Notes: generated from the sequence alone by a model not told the origin. 64,000 nucleotides of DNA from Cepaea nemoralis (GCA_014155875.1 JACEFZ010012616.1:105001-169000); one strand, 5' to 3'. Positions 32,926 to 45,034 are shown, counted from the stretch's first letter. Made by a program: numbers and translations.

Positions 32926-33644
32926 TGTTCTGACAGTCTGGCCAAGGTTATTGAATCACTTCCATCACTTAAAGGCATTTATTCGCCCTGCCACTTTAGG
33001 GGAAATGGCAACCAGGTCAGTTGCTCACCCCACCCCCCCTCCCTCCCAGCATAGCAATCAAGTCCTCAAGCATATCTGCTGGTACGTGTCCTCATACACC
33101 CACCCTGGCACCCTGATCCAGTTGTGGATAACAAGGAGATACAAGCGAACAAGCCGTCACTTGCCATACAGCGACAATCCAATATATATAACAACACATC
33201 TAAGAGTGCTGGAATTTGTTTTCTCTCCATTAACATAAAGTAACTGGTAGTGCAGCAGCTGGCATGCATACACTTCCACATGAGATCAGCAAGTGTTAAT
33301 AGCGGCGTTTGTATCCAAACAGGCTCCTAGCTACTGCAGAGGGGACACAAGTCCAGCCATCTGTGTCCCTGGGTTGAGCTTGTGTTAAATTAGCCAGATG
33401 ACATATCATTGGTCAAATCCCCAAGTTCATTCATGTGTCTCTAAGCCATTTCCTGTTCGGGGTTTGTGTTGTGACAGGGCCATCCCATTGTGTAGCCCTG
33501 AATGCCTGCAGGGTCAAGTGGCCAGTCTTTCTACTCACTTAGCGAGACGACTAACACAAGGGTCGAACCCATGCCCGACCACGCTCATGGCCTTACCAGC
33601 GCAGTTCCCTATCAGCTTCGCTGATACGCCCTCTTATAAATGTT

Positions 33645-33790
33645 TCATGCGCTTTGCAGGACGTTACAATCAACCCCACGTTGGTTTTATAGACAATATT
33701 ATGTTCAGTAGTTTGTCATTGCTTTCTGAACGAGAAACCAACTCCCAAGTCCGACTGACCAGTGTAGGAAATGAAGCCACTACCCCGCCG
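33645..33790 (-). mobile_element. SINE core/tail next to SINE2 body
   Basis: GCAGGACGTTACAATCAACC, TGTTCAGTAGTTTGTCATTG and CTTTCTGAACGAGAA are the reversed shared core; CAAGTCCGACTGACCAGTGT then matches the SINE2 body. A head from one family thus continues into the common core. Confidence 0.65.
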
Positions 33791-33999
33791 TCGACTCAAC
33801 CTGATTTGAGTCACTCAAATTGTTGGCGTGCAATTCAAATTGCCTATGATTTTTTTTTCTGTCCTGCACTTTGAACTCGCGTGCAGTGCACACGTGCGTG
33901 CTAATACTATTAATACGTGCACTGCACTGATTTTGCACGAGGGTTAGCTTAGTATCAGTGCCCCTCGCCATCATACCAAGACTTCTCCGACTTCTGAGG

Positions 34000-34135
34000 T
34001 ACTTGTAATTTACGTCCCTAATCAAGGACGAGAAGTCAACATTTAAGTCCAGCTTGTGGAACAAACCCACTACTTCGTGATCAAAAGAGGAAGTTTAAGC
34101 GAGTTAACCATCTCAACCACGCCGACCTCATTGTC
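34000..34135 (-). mobile_element. SINE2, tRNA-derived
   Basis: Minus strand: GGTCGGCGTGGTTGAGATGG then TTAACTCG (A-box region), GTAGTGGGTTTGTTCC (B-box region), CTGGACTTAAATGTTGACTT, CTCGTCCTTGATTAGGGACG. Confidence 0.7.
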
Positions 34136-34171
34136 GGTGATAAGACTGAGATATGTTTATATTGGTAGCAG

Positions 34172-34400
34172 GAGGCCGCGGTAGCTGAGTGGTTACCGTG
34201 GTAATCATGTATTGGAAATTCCCATTAAGACAAGGGTCTTGACAGAATTTAGCTGGTTCATAGATCGAGCCAATCTGCAACAGGTCCATGGGTTGTTCTG
34301 GGGAGATAAATACGGCCGTGTGACAATCACCATGTCGTCTGTCGAGTCTCGAATTGTCTATAACAATTGCGATAGCACCATATAACCAATACTCTGCAAT
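34172..34400 (+). mobile_element. tRNA-headed SINE, other family
   Basis: GGCCGCGGTAGCTGAGTGGT plus TACC is an A-box region; the B box is poor. The body (GGAGATAAATACGGCCGTGT) did not match other copies in the window. Confidence 0.5.
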
Positions 34401-34700
34401 ACGCGAAATAGAGGATATTACTTATTAACCGCGGGACAACTGTAGGTCCGTGTAAAAGTCCGCTTTTGACTAAGTACGAGCCATCATCGCCGAGTCTAAA
34501 TCAATCGTAAAGTAAGGAAATCAGCAGCGATCAGATATACAATATTATATGTTACCCATAACCTCAATATAAATGTTATTAAATATAGGGAGGAATAAAC
34601 ATAGTATGCTTTATTATAAATAAAAATTAATGCAAACACTTGATAGCAACCAAGTGTCAAGAACGGTTCAATATTTTCGGTTATCAAATAGTAAACTCAT

Positions 34701-34701
<1 letters not shown>

Positions 34702-34773
<72 letters not shown>

Positions 34774-34788
34774 GTCATCATCATCATC
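34702..34788. repeat. (ATC)n microsatellite
   Basis: About 28 ATC units with one CGTC interruption. Confidence 0.95.
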
Positions 34789-35096
34789 ACCTATTGTCAT
34801 CATAATGTTACACAATCCGCAGAATGGCGTTGATGTTGTATGACAATGACCCCAGGAAGGTCAACCCTGTCAACAAATGCCTAAGGAAGTTGGATGTGTC
34901 GGCCGAAAGGCGCAAATATCGCAGCTCTGCTGTAAACAGGCACAACGCAATTACATTCAAAAAGAAACATTCCGGACATCCAAGAAGGATCATGACAATG
35001 GCAAGTCACTGTCCTATATTTTCAGCATTGTTCATCAGCTGTGCACACATTTGTAACTCTAATTGTCCCCGTGTCTCAATGTGATGTTGTTTATTT

Positions 35097-35117
35097 CCCC
35101 CCCCCCCCCCCCCCCCC
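35097..35117. repeat. Poly(C) tract, 21 nt
   Basis: Homopolymer run; length may be imprecise in the assembly. Confidence 0.9.
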
Positions 35118-35399
35118 ACCGGTCACCCTGATCTTTCCCTTGGATTTTGTATTCCAGTATTTCAGTAAATTCCCATTTGCACACGGAAATCAAAGGGTAC
35201 CCACCACATTATCTTCCTAAGAACAACGTATAGCCAATGCACTTATGCAACACATGTCTCTGTGATGACCTTGACCCATTTTAACCCGGTAATTACAAAT
35301 ACCACGTACGACAATAATTTAGATAAATAAATTGATAATAATTACAAAATATAAATGGGAAACAACTGTGAGGTAGTCACCACATTAGAAAAGGACCCA

Positions 35400-35655
35400 A
35401 GCGATGAGTGTAATTATGTAAATGGTGCCTATCCCATAGTTTTAGGCTTATCGGCATTCCAAGGTCATTTTGTCTGTATACACCTGGAATTCTTTACTTC
35501 CCGGGAATTTACTTGGTACTTATTTCAGGCTGGATCGAACTTGGGGCCCAGACCAGTGGAAAACAAAAATACCCACCTCAATTGGGAATCGAACGCATTA
35601 TCGCCGCTCCGGCAGGCAAGCATGATAGCCACTGCGGCACCGCTACTGCCCAAAA
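35400..35655 (-). mobile_element. tRNA-headed SINE
   Basis: Minus strand head GCGGTGCCGCAGTGGCTATC, B box TGCGTTCGATTCCC, then a body with CTGGTCTGGGCCCCAAGTTC and GGAAGTAAAGAATTCCAGG, GCCTAAAACTATGGGATAGG. Probably related to SINE3 by its 3' part. Confidence 0.65.
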
Positions 35656-35993
35656 CAATAGCACATTTTCATTAAAAAATGAAGCGATCGCTTTTTTGAA
35701 AGATCGTGTTTTACATTAAGTATAGTAGATGTACATGCAAATACATGGCTACAGATGTCATAACATACATCTAGGCGTAGGTGTTGTCTTTTACATATAG
35801 ACTATATTATATACATGTTATAGATGACTTATTATTTTTGCAAAATAATCTTTCTTAACACCCACAGTTCACCCGCGTAGATGCTAATGCACTCTGTTAT
35901 AGTTTAACTCATTGGATCTAAACAGGGTTAAATCATTGCTTGTGGCGTCTTTACTCTACTGACCTCAAAAGGGGCTTTTTAATGTTAATGCGT

Positions 35994-36097
<104 letters not shown>

Positions 36098-36254
36098 GAG
36101 TGAAAAGAGAAGTAACAACTTGTCTGGATCATCGTCGTCATCACTATATTGGCCAGTCGGAAGGCTGATCGTGCCACAAAAACTCAAAAACTAGTACTGA
36201 AATCGATTGATCACTACATTGTTTCATATTCTCTGTGAGTCTGAACCCATAATG

Positions 36255-37420
36255 CTCTAATAGTTTTCGTGTGAGATAGCTGTTTCTTGTACGCCCATGT
36301 GATATAAATGTTTCTCGTACTCTCTTGTGGTGTAATAGTTTTTTGTACGCCCTTGTGGTATAATAGTTTCTTGTACACCCATGTGATATAATTGTTTCTT
36401 GTCAGTTAGCGTGATATAGCTGTTTCTTATAAGTTCTTGTGATATAATTGTTTCTTGCACGCTCATGTGATATGATTGTTTCTTGCACGCTCGTGTGATA
36501 TAATTGTTTCTTGTATGCTCACCTGATATAATTGTTTCTTCTACGTTTATGTGATACAGCTGTTTCTTGGAAGTTAGTATCATATGGTTGTTTCTTGTAA
36601 GCTAGTGTGATGTACTTGTTTCTTGAACGTGCGTTTAATATAATTGTTTCTTATAAGTTCGTGTTATTTAGTTGTTTCGTTTGTAAGTCCGTGAGATATA
36701 GTTGTTTCTTGTAAGCCGTTGTGATATAATTGTTTCTTGTAAGTTCGTGTGATATAATTGTTTCTTGTAAGTTTGTCTAATATATGTGTTTCTTGTAAGT
36801 CAATGTATTATAACTATTTCTAATAAGTCCGTAAGATTTAATTGTTTCTTGTATGTTCGTGTGAAATTATTGTTTCTTGTACGGTCATGTGGTAATATTA
36901 TTTCTTGTAAGCCCATGTGATATAACTGTTTCTTGTAAGTTCGTGTGGTATAGTTGTTTCTTGTAAGTTAGTGTGATATAACAGTTTTTAGTAAGCCCAT
37001 GTGATAAAACTGTTTCTTGTACGTCCGTGTGATATGTTTTCTTGATATAGTTGTTTTTTGTAATCCCATGAGATATAGTTTTTTCAAGAAAGCGAGATAA
37101 AATGAGATATAACTGTTTCTTGTGAGCCCATTTATGTAGTTGTTTCCAATAAGCCCATGTGATATAATTGTTTCTTGTACGTCCGTGTGATATAGTTGTT
37201 GTTGTTGTTTTTTTTTTAAGGACCATTTGATGTAGTTGTTTCTTTTAAGCCCGTGTAATGTTATTGTTTCTTGTAAGTCAATGTGATGCAGTTATTTTTT
37301 GTAAGCCTGTGTGAAATAGTTTTTTTTTTAAAAGTTTTATAATCTTGTGTCATATGGTTATTTTTTGTAAGCCCATATGATATAGTCGTATCTTGTAAGT
37401 CCTTGTGATTACAGCTTTAA
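36255..37420. repeat. Degenerate ~30-bp minisatellite
   Basis: Around 38 diverged units of the form TGTGATATAATTGTTTCTTG plus TAAGTTCG or TACGCCCA. The minus strand is open in places (QETIISHG-type units), an effect of the ~30-bp period. Confidence 0.92.
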
Positions 37421-37439
37421 AAAAAAAGTCTCTTAAAAG

Positions 37440-37668
37440 TCTACAGGGTCGACTTCATTGCATCGGGTTTTAGCCCGTATGGCTCGGTCTCTTTCCGCAG
37501 CACGGAGGGAGTCACACAAAGCGCAAACTCATAGCTCAAGCGACGACCCACAGGAGTCTTCGAAACATTTCACTCGTGAACCGAAGACGCCGCCCTGAAT
37601 CGAACCCACAACCTTTGGAGCCCAAGTCAAACGACTTGACCACTTCGTCACGAAGACTCCCGATATAT
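37440..37668 (-). mobile_element. SINE5, tRNA-Leu-like head
   Basis: Minus strand: GTGACGAAGTGGTCAAGTCG (A box), TTGTGGGTTCGATTCAGGGC (B box), then body CTGCGGAAAGAGACCGAGCC and GATGCAATGAAGTCGACCCT. The same body occurs at 61243-61430. The added body argues against a functional tRNA gene. Confidence 0.8.
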
Positions 37669-38266
37669 GGACCACATGAATATGTTGTTTCTGCAGTCCT
37701 CTTGTTACTTGCCCTTACATTTTGTCTCCTAGTATTATATATTGTAAATCTCCGAGTCTGCTATCGTGATCAGTCCGCAAGCTTGGGATAGACAGAATAA
37801 CAGTAACAACTAGCTGGGAAATATAATGTTCAGAAGCTGAATCAATCACACGTAAAGACAAGTCTTGGCCAACTCAGGCTAGGATACCAGCGTCTTCTAA
37901 CTTTCAGTAAATATCCAAAGATACGAGAAGCAAGGGGGGATGTGCTTGTTAATGAGAAGATAGCATGTAGAAATATGATTTGCAAGAAGAATTATAACAC
38001 ATTTTGACAATCTTCTGACAGAAAAATGCTCTTCCCATCGACTATGTAAAAACAAACGTTGATTTATCTTAAACGAATTGTCTAAGAAGAAACATACACG
38101 AGTGGAAAATACGATGACGAAACGACAATTTAAGCGACTACGAAAGAGGAGGAGGATATGACACATAATTTAACCTGAAGAAAGCTACTAAGAAGAAACA
38201 TACCAGGTGAGAAAAGAGTATAATAAAACAACAATAGCGATGACGAAAAAGTAGGAGGAATGGGGT

Positions 38267-38424
38267 TGGAGGAGGAGGAGGAGGAGTGAAAGAAGACGAA
38301 GAAGAAGAAGAAGAAGAAGAAGAAGAAGAAGAAGAAGAAGAAGAAGAAGAAGAAGAAGAAGAAGAAGAAGAAGAAGAAGAAGAAGAAGAAGAAGAAGAAG
38401 AAGAAGAAGAAGAAGAAGAAGAAA
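38267..38424. repeat. (GGA)n then (GAA)n microsatellite
   Basis: Short GGA run, then ~40 GAA/AGA units. Strong purine asymmetry. Confidence 0.96.
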
Positions 38425-38924
38425 AATGGAAGGCTTTTGTACTTCAAAATCAATGTTAGAACCTTCATGTTTTATTTATATTAACATTGGCAGTTCTAAG
38501 TGATACTAAGTGAATAAAGCGTGATACTGAAACTGTCCGTATTTAGCGTAATCTTTGATATTTTGTTAGTTCTATCATTGAGCATGTTTACAGTTATGTT
38601 CTATCACATACCTGTCACAAATGATGTCAAACATATCTACTGGGCTCCATTTAATGATGCTAATTAGCATGTGAGTCGATAAGGTCACCTTTCTAAATAC
38701 ACATAATTTTGTTTTGCATATAAACAGACTTAACTTTCAGGAAACTATTCTTGTGTGTTCACTGATAAAGACTGGTAGAAACGCTGGCTTATATCTGAAA
38801 GTGTCTTTTCCGTCGGTCGCTTTCCTTGTGATACTTTGTGTTCATTCGTTTTTCCGAGTTAGTTCCACATACGTCATCTCTTTTTCCCATACTATTTTGT
38901 ATTTGCTGATTGACAACTAGCTCT

Positions 38925-39165
38925 GGCTATATTTATGGCTTTCTACATTTCTGGCTTTCTACTTACGTATAATAACCCTGGCTACATTTCTGGTTTTCTA
39001 CTACGTATAACTAACTTTGGCTATATTTCTAGCTTTCTACTTACAGTTAAGTCTAGCTATATTTCTATTTCTATATTTCTGTCATTCTATTTACGTACAC
39101 CTACGCCTGGCTACATTTCTGGCTTTCTACATACAAAAGCATATTCTCCACACATAAGCAAATAT
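38925..39165. repeat. Degenerate ~35-60-bp repeat
   Basis: TGGCTACATTTCTGGCTTTC plus TACTTACGTA recurs about six times. No function evident. Confidence 0.75.
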
Positions 39166-39177
39166 ATAATTACACTG

Positions 39178-39315
39178 CAACTGGTACCATTAATAGGACT
39201 CTTCGCTGGCTGTAGAAGATGTGGGCGCTGCACGCATGGGAATGTCCCGAGTACTGTGATGTCGAGTTTTGACTCAACTCAACTCAACTCAACTCAACTC
39301 AACTCAACTCAACTC
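39178..39315 (+). mobile_element. LINE C 3' end with (ACTCA)n tail
   Basis: GGACTCTTCGCTGGCTG, ATGGGAATGTCCCGAGTACT and GTGATGTCGAGTTTTG match the LINE C end at 9415-9490; the tail here is (ACTCA)n instead of (AATC)n. Confidence 0.85.
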
Positions 39316-39839
39316 ACCTCATCTTTCATAAGCAATACACGATGTTCATTTCTCCCCAAGATATATATCATGATTTTAAAAAACAACATCAATAGAAAGG
39401 CTTAAGACCATCACAAACAGAAAATACTGGAAGCTGCACAGCGCTATACAATCTACGCCTTTATACAAACACTTACAAATTCCCCAGTTAAGCAGGTACA
39501 ACGTGTCATCAAAAGTACTTAATTATACACATGATTCAAAAAATAAATTTCACTGTGGTAATTTGGTATAAAAATATGACATTCACATATAATTTGAGGA
39601 GTGGATGAATTCATACATTAGCATTGAAGTTTACAGGGAACAAGCGATTATTATGAAGTTTAACTACACATATGTTGAATTCTTCAGGTTACATCGAGTC
39701 ACCAGCGGCTGTTTGTTAGACATGGTGCAGAAGTGTTGTCGTGCACCCCTACAAACACAGAATACATATTGCTGCACAAACCCACTCTCATAAAGGACAT
39801 ATTTTTCAATAACACACGCACGCAAGCACGCACGCACAT

Positions 39840-40325
39840 AGTTCTGTATTGATGCAGGTTCCTACTCATACGGAAGACATATTGTTGTCCATGCACAGTC
39901 ATACAGAGGACATATTGTTATACACAACTAATCGTACGGAACATTTGTTGTACACAACCACCTACACACAAACACAGAAGAGATGTTGTTATAAACATAC
40001 ATTCGCATATAAGAAATGTTGCTACACAAATACACAACACACATTCTTGTACACACACACGGAAAACATCGTCATGCTTTTACAACGCACTCAGCAAAAT
40101 GAGCTTGTACACACGCACTCAGCAAAAATGTGCTTGTTCACATGCGCTAAAAAAATGTGCTTGTCCACACGCACTCAGCAAACATGTGCTTATCCACATG
40201 CACTCAACAAAAATGTGCTTGTCCACACGCATTCAGCAAAATGTGCTTGTACATGTGAAGTCAAACAACATAAATATGTTTGTACACATCCACTCAGACA
40301 ACAGGAATATTCTGGTAACCATGTA
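39840..40325. repeat. Degenerate ~29-bp repeat, CACACGCACTCAGCAAAAAT type
   Basis: Diverged units on the left (ATTGTTGTACACAAC), clearer 28-30-bp units with ATGTGCTTGTxCACACGC at 40100-40260. Open frames here follow from the repeat. Confidence 0.8.
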
Positions 40326-40332
40326 CACAACT

Positions 40333-40570
40333 GTGGCGCAGTATCTAACACCCTTACCTACTGGCCCGTTTGCTGTATGTTCGAACACATTTCGAGATGA
40401 GGATTCTTGTTATTGTTTTCCCCATTGATCAGGACTCCCAGGTCAACCTAGTCTAAAATAGGGACCAGCAACTTTTCTAAGAATAAAATGCAACTGACTT
40501 GATGTTGATTACATCGCCCATAGAGTGTCGATCTCTTTATAAACCTAGGGTCGGAACAATATATTCGGCA
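40333..40570 (+). mobile_element. SINE3, tRNA-derived
   Basis: ACTGTGGCGCAGTATCTAAC (A box), GTATGTTCGAACACA (B box), then CAGGACTCCCAGGTCAACCT, TTGATTACATCGCCCATAGA, CTCTTTATAAACC. It is the most complete uninterrupted SINE3 copy. Confidence 0.8.
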
Positions 40571-40667
40571 TGACTCACGGCGAGATAGGGGATTCTTCAC
40601 TTTACTTATCACTCGTACTTACCGGCAGTCATAGAGACTGTCTTCCTACTGAACATGTATTCTAGTT

Positions 40668-41060
40668 CAGTGGTACTCAACCGGAGGGGAATTCACCACT
40701 TATTTATAGGGATTCCGGGGGAGGGGGGGGGGGGGAAGTAAGATTATTTCAAGATCGCATTAATACAAGAACCGATTACTTGATATTGTGTTTTCCTCCA
40801 TACTTTAGGGTTTTGTACTTCTCCCCCTTCTGAAATTAGTTTCATAACTTCATAACGTAAGTAGACCAGCAAATCATGTTTTATGTAGACGTCTAGACTT
40901 GTTCTAGTATGTGTTATTAAATTTAGCTTACATTGTTACGTATACTGTGTGGGGTCGGGGGAATTTAAAGGGAGAAAATACGAAAAGAGGGGGGGGGGAT
41001 GTGACATTCTGAACATATGGTAAAGGAGTGCATGAGCCAAAAAAAGGTTGAGAACCACTG
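40668..41060. mobile_element. hAT-type MITE copy 2
   Basis: 393 bp, ends CAGTGGTACTCAACC and GGTTGAGAACCACTG, flanked by TTCTAGTT (40660-40667) and TACTAGTT (41061-41068), an 8-bp duplication with one mismatch. Interior aligns along its length with 17024-17415 (TGTAGACGTCTAGACTTG is shared). Has G-rich runs near 40715-40735 and 40985-41000. Confidence 0.92.
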
Positions 41061-41069
41061 TACTAGTTA

Positions 41070-41630
41070 GTTATCTGTTGGGGTATCATCCTTGCGGTCC
41101 GGGCTAGTCCATAGGTGCCCAGAGCCGCCCCCCCCCCCCTTTCCAATTTTTCCGCAAGATATGCATCAGCTTGAGGCAGCTAATAGTTTCAGTTCTGTGT
41201 TGGTTAACAAAGCCCCCTCATTCTCCATGTGTGCCTCTCGTGTCTGGCCGTGCCAATTCTAACTTCCAAGTCTCTCATTCAGGACAACGAAGTGAATTTA
41301 CTGGCATAAAGTCATCCGCCCTCAACATCTCTCTATGGGCTGGCCATTAACAGGGGACGCAGAGCCAGCAAGTCTCTCATACTCTATATCTATGCTCTGT
41401 ACATGTGAATACGTGCAGCGAGTTTTTTCTTCTCTCAGTCTGTGATTTATGATTTATCACCTTCATTCGTAGACAGTTGTGTCAGACAGATGTTACATTC
41501 TTGTGGCTATATGGAACCAATCCTGATGAATGGAAGTAAATCATGAACAGTTAGTTAGCAGACAAGTGGGGAATTATGTGGAAGCTGCAGATATATGGTT
41601 CTGTACACGAATTATGAGAACACCATGAGG
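41070..41630. other. No gene recognised
   Basis: Contains a C run near 41128-41140. No SINE or coding match. Confidence 0.45.
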
Positions 41631-41639
41631 GAAATAAAA

Positions 41640-42235
41640 CGTGTAACGAAGATATCTTGAATGACGTTAACTCACAAAGAGGACTGGATACTTGCATCAG
41701 AAGTGACAACCCACATGCTTCGGGCATGCCATGAGAAAGAGAAAGCTGGAGTACGTCATGAAAACAGAAATTGGAAGGAAGGAGAGGCAGAGGCAGACCG
41801 AGAGAGAAGATGCTAGACAGTTGGCCATCACGTCATGGAGGAACATCAGTATCAGACATTATTGGCAACACACGAGATAGAAGGTCATCACGTCATGGAC
41901 CAACATCAGTATCAGACATTATTCGCAACACACGAGACAGAAGGTCATCACGTCATGGAGGAACATCAGTATCAGACATTATTCGCAACACACGAGACAG
42001 AAGGTCATCACGTCATGGACCAACATCAGTATCAGACATTATTCGCAACACACGAGACAGAAGGTCATCACGTCATGGACCAACATCAGTATCAGACATT
42101 ATTCGCAACACACGAGACAGAAGGTCATCACGTCATGGAGGAACATCAGTATCAGACATTATTGGCAACACACGAGACAGAAGGATGTGGACAGACTCCA
42201 GCGGCACACGGCATGGCCTAAAACAAATTGGCTAG
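41640..42235 (+). pseudogene. LINE B 3' end with internal 60-bp tandem
   Basis: Degenerate LINE B C-terminus: a GHAMRKRKLEYVM-like reading at 41725-41760, then EGRRGRGRPREKMLDS, followed by the segment HGGTSVSDIIRNTRDRR repeated six times in frame. The plus frame stays open for 154 codons because the repeat is 60 bp. All upstream RT sequence is missing. Confidence 0.8.
41822..42184 (+). repeat. 60-bp tandem repeat, six copies, in LINE B
   Basis: GGTCATCACGTCATGGA(GG/CC)AA then CATCAGTATCAGACATTATT and GCAACACACGAGACAGAA. Two unit variants (GGAGGAA and GGACCAA) occur in the order 1-2-1-2-2-1. Copies are nearly identical, so amplification is recent. Confidence 0.95.
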
Positions 42236-42339
42236 TCAGTCGTTAAAGCTTCGCTTTACTGGGGTAGAGGCAGTTAAGAAAAAGAAGTTGAAAAGTGCTA
42301 ATTTCTTAAGCTTATCTGTTTATTTATGAATATATTTAT

Positions 42340-42660
42340 GAAACGTGGTTTCTGATGATTAAACAAAGAATACGACTGACGGACAGAAAAACCAATGAGT
42401 ATCTAGAACAAGAAACAAATGAAAACCATAAATTGGTTAAATAAGTTAGGCTCAGACAGTCGAGATAGTCTGGGCACGCTATGAGGAGAAATAAACTGTA
42501 CAACTTAGTGACAACTGGCACAATTGATGGGATAAGAGCAAAGGATGGCAGAGAGATAAATGTCTGGATGGCTTACCCACGAGGCATAATCCAGACAAGA
42601 ACACAGATGGCGAAACATGAGCACCCACACTTATCGGCATGGCACATGATGATTATAACG
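42340..42660 (+). pseudogene. LINE B C-terminal fragment
   Basis: ACGGACAGAAAAACCAATGA, GAAACAAATGAAAACC, ATGAGGAGAAATAAACTGTA and ACTTAGTGACAACTGGCA track the LINE B copy at 17484-17900 (TDRKTNDQVLQETNEN, MTRNKLENLITTGHIKG). Several frameshifts. Confidence 0.75.
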
Positions 42661-43560
42661 ACGAATTATGAAACAACATAAAAACAGACTCATCACACAG
42701 AATGGCCCGTTTGATCTTCTACCTTCTTTCCAAACAAAAAACAAAAAAACAACCACTAGCTAGTAAGTAACAAGAAATCAATTGAAAATTAACAGCAAAC
42801 AGGCTGGAGAATACGGCGAAACGACATAAAGTACATGAGAGAGAGTTAGGTAAATGGATTGCCAGCGGAAAGTACCAACTCGCTCCACACAGAATCCCGC
42901 AGTATCCAGTGACAGACCGAAGCAAGTAATATTACCAGAGTGACATGTGCATATCCTGGCAGCAGCTACAGTCAGTGACAAGTTTAATTATAAACAAACA
43001 ACTGATGTTATTATTTATGATCTGTGTCATGTCATTATGTCCCTAGAAAACCTCATACACCGAGTTCGCCAGTGTTTTTAGTTAGGTACTGAAACCTTCA
43101 TAACATATACTGAAGTAACAATGTGAAATGCTGAGGCTTTCACATGAACTAGGTCAAAGAATAGCCATGGTCGTTGACCCGTTCTCTTCCTCCCGCTCTG
43201 CAGTCCATAAAGACAGACAGACCGGATTTATGACCTAGTGAGTTTTTGTAACCTGGTCTCGATATGGTTGCACATGCCGCAGAGGGCAAACACCCCGGGC
43301 AACTTATGCTCTGTAACGCACAGTACGTCGAAGAATCAATATGACACAACACTTGCAATGTTCTGAATCTAATATATTAGCTGAAACCTTATTAAAGTTG
43401 ATACAGAAATGCGCTTATAATGTCCTGAGCACGGTCGGATTCGGGTTCGACGCCTGGGCCCATCGCCTGCTAAAGTCAGGGAAAGACTGAGCACCTATTC
43501 CTCCTTGCCCTCGGGCCTATACATTGTACTGGCGCCATCACAACACCAGCTCGTGGCAGG
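42661..43560. other. Mostly unassigned; possible SINE remnant at ~43430-43560
   Basis: A B-box-like CGGGTTCGACGCCTGG near 43442 is followed by body-like sequence ending CTGGCGCCATCACAACACC. No other recognisable feature. Confidence 0.35.
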
Positions 43561-43779
43561 AAACTACTTTGGGTCAATTTAAAAATAAATACATTAGTAC
43601 ATATCATGCAATGCATTCTTCTTCGTCTCTTTCTTCTTATTCTCTTTCTTTCCTCCTTCTTCTTCCCGTCCTCTTCTCAACAAAATGGGTGGTAAATGTC
43701 GAGTGAAGAAGATTTAGTAGTACGGCACCAAGAGAGGCAATACAAAATGCACCGATACCTTGCCGTATGTTAAAAAGTC

Positions 43780-44036
43780 AGTTGCGTATCCTTTACAGGG
43801 AGTAGCAGTCAACTCCAGCATTGTTGTCTGTTTGTTATTCCAGGGCAAGTCTACATTCAGTAGTGTGTCATTGCTTTCTAAACAAACGGCACTCATACCA
43901 TTGCATGGAAACCAACGCAAGACGGTTTGCTGTCAACTCGCCCGCAGCTGTGTTTCAAACGCGGTATGCGGGATTGCGAATTGCGACCGTAACCTCTTCA
44001 CCACAGAGATAGTTACCACATGTACTTGCTTTAACT
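43780..44036 (-). mobile_element. SINE1, tRNA-derived
   Basis: Reversed SINE1: GTATCCTTTACAGGGAGTAG (tail), TTCAGTAGTGTGTCATTGCT (core), AGCTGTGTTTCAAACGCGGT (B box), and GACCGTAACCTCTTCACCAC (A-box side). Its head abuts the head of the next copy. Confidence 0.85.
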
Positions 44037-44044
44037 AGATCTCA

Positions 44045-44290
44045 TGTTTATACCGGTCTCCCTGAAGAATGATTTAAAGGACGCTGTTCGTAATCCCGTA
44101 TACCCACGTACGAAACACACGTGCGCGAGATTCGGCAGCGGATCGCGTTGCGTTGGTTTCTTACGGAAAGGTATGTGAGCCGGTCGTTCAGAAAGCAATT
44201 GCAAACTACTGAACGTAAAACTTGCCAAGACATCAACAGCAGATGAAAATGCTGGTGTTGACTGCAATGTCCTGTAAATAGGATATGAAA
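44045..44290 (+). mobile_element. SINE1, tRNA-derived
   Basis: Head CCGGTCTCCCTGAAGAATGA and GTACGAAACACACGTGC, then GAGCCGGTCGTTCAGAAAGC core, ACTTGCCAAGACATCAACAG, and GGTGTTGACTGCAATGTCCT tail. Inverted relative to its left neighbour. Confidence 0.85.
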
Positions 44291-44499
44291 GAGAAAAAAA
44301 AAACAGCTAATGTTTGGCTCTGTCAGTTTGTCACCGTCAAGATAATGGAAAACTGACAACACTTTCAAGTGTTACTGGAGTAAGTCATGAGTGAATCGCA
44401 TCCCACAACGTTTAGCCACATGGATAGTCCCTTCACATTGGAAGACTAAAATATTGTGGCCATATTAAGCATCACGGTGGCTTGGAAGTAACAGTGAAA

Positions 44500-44600
44500 C
44501 AACAATGAAGGAACGAACAAACTTGATGTTCAAATGGCTAAGAATTAGGCACGCAGGCCTGTCTGACATTCTGCACTTTGCGATGGAAGACATGATGCCT
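44500..44600 (-). mobile_element. Element T 3' end copy
   Basis: GGAACGAACAAACTTGATGT, TCAAATGGCTAAGAATTAGG, CACGCAGGCCTGTCTGACAT. AATAAAG has decayed to ATCAAG. Confidence 0.65.
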
Positions 44601-44687
44601 GGAAGAAGAAGCAGGTATGTACCAGCACGAGGACGGACACGGGGCATTGCAGACACCTTGCGCATGCAAATACAAGTTAGTGAAGTT

Positions 44688-44935
44688 AGTTGCATATCAT
44701 TTACAGGACATCGCAGTCAACACCAGCATTTTTAACTGTCTGTGATTTCTTGAAAACTTTACGTTCAGTAGTTTGCCATTGCTTTCTGAGCGACTAGCAC
44801 TCGTACCCTTTTATGAAAACCAACAGAAGGCGGTCTGCTTGCCCAATCGGCCACAGCTGTGTTTCGAACGCGCTATGTGGGATTACGAATTGCGCCCGTG
44901 ACCCCTTAGCCACAGAGCCGGTTACATTCTTGATG
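44688..44935 (-). mobile_element. SINE1, best-preserved head
   Basis: On the minus strand: GGCTCTGTGGCTAAGGGGTC (A box), ATTCGTAATCCCACATAGC, GCGTTCGAAACACAGCTGTG (B box), then core and tail. The two boxes have tRNA-like spacing. Confidence 0.88.
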
Positions 44936-45034
44936 TAGGAGAAATGGCAAGAGACGTTTCTCCGCTGGACATGATGGGAGCGACGTCCCGCAGATCATCC
45001 GCTATATGCTGATGATTGTTAGAGAATTACCGAT

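Noticed and set aside
35355..35675. 106-codon open frame
   Set aside because: Lies within a tRNA-headed SINE.
37590..37668. Functional tRNA-Leu gene on the minus strand
   Set aside because: Same head and body recur at 61243, and the acceptor stem does not pair well, so it is a SINE.
38130..38468. Poly-Phe frame over the GAA tract, and poly-Glu frame near 12937
   Set aside because: Trinucleotide microsatellites; no conserved flanking protein sequence.
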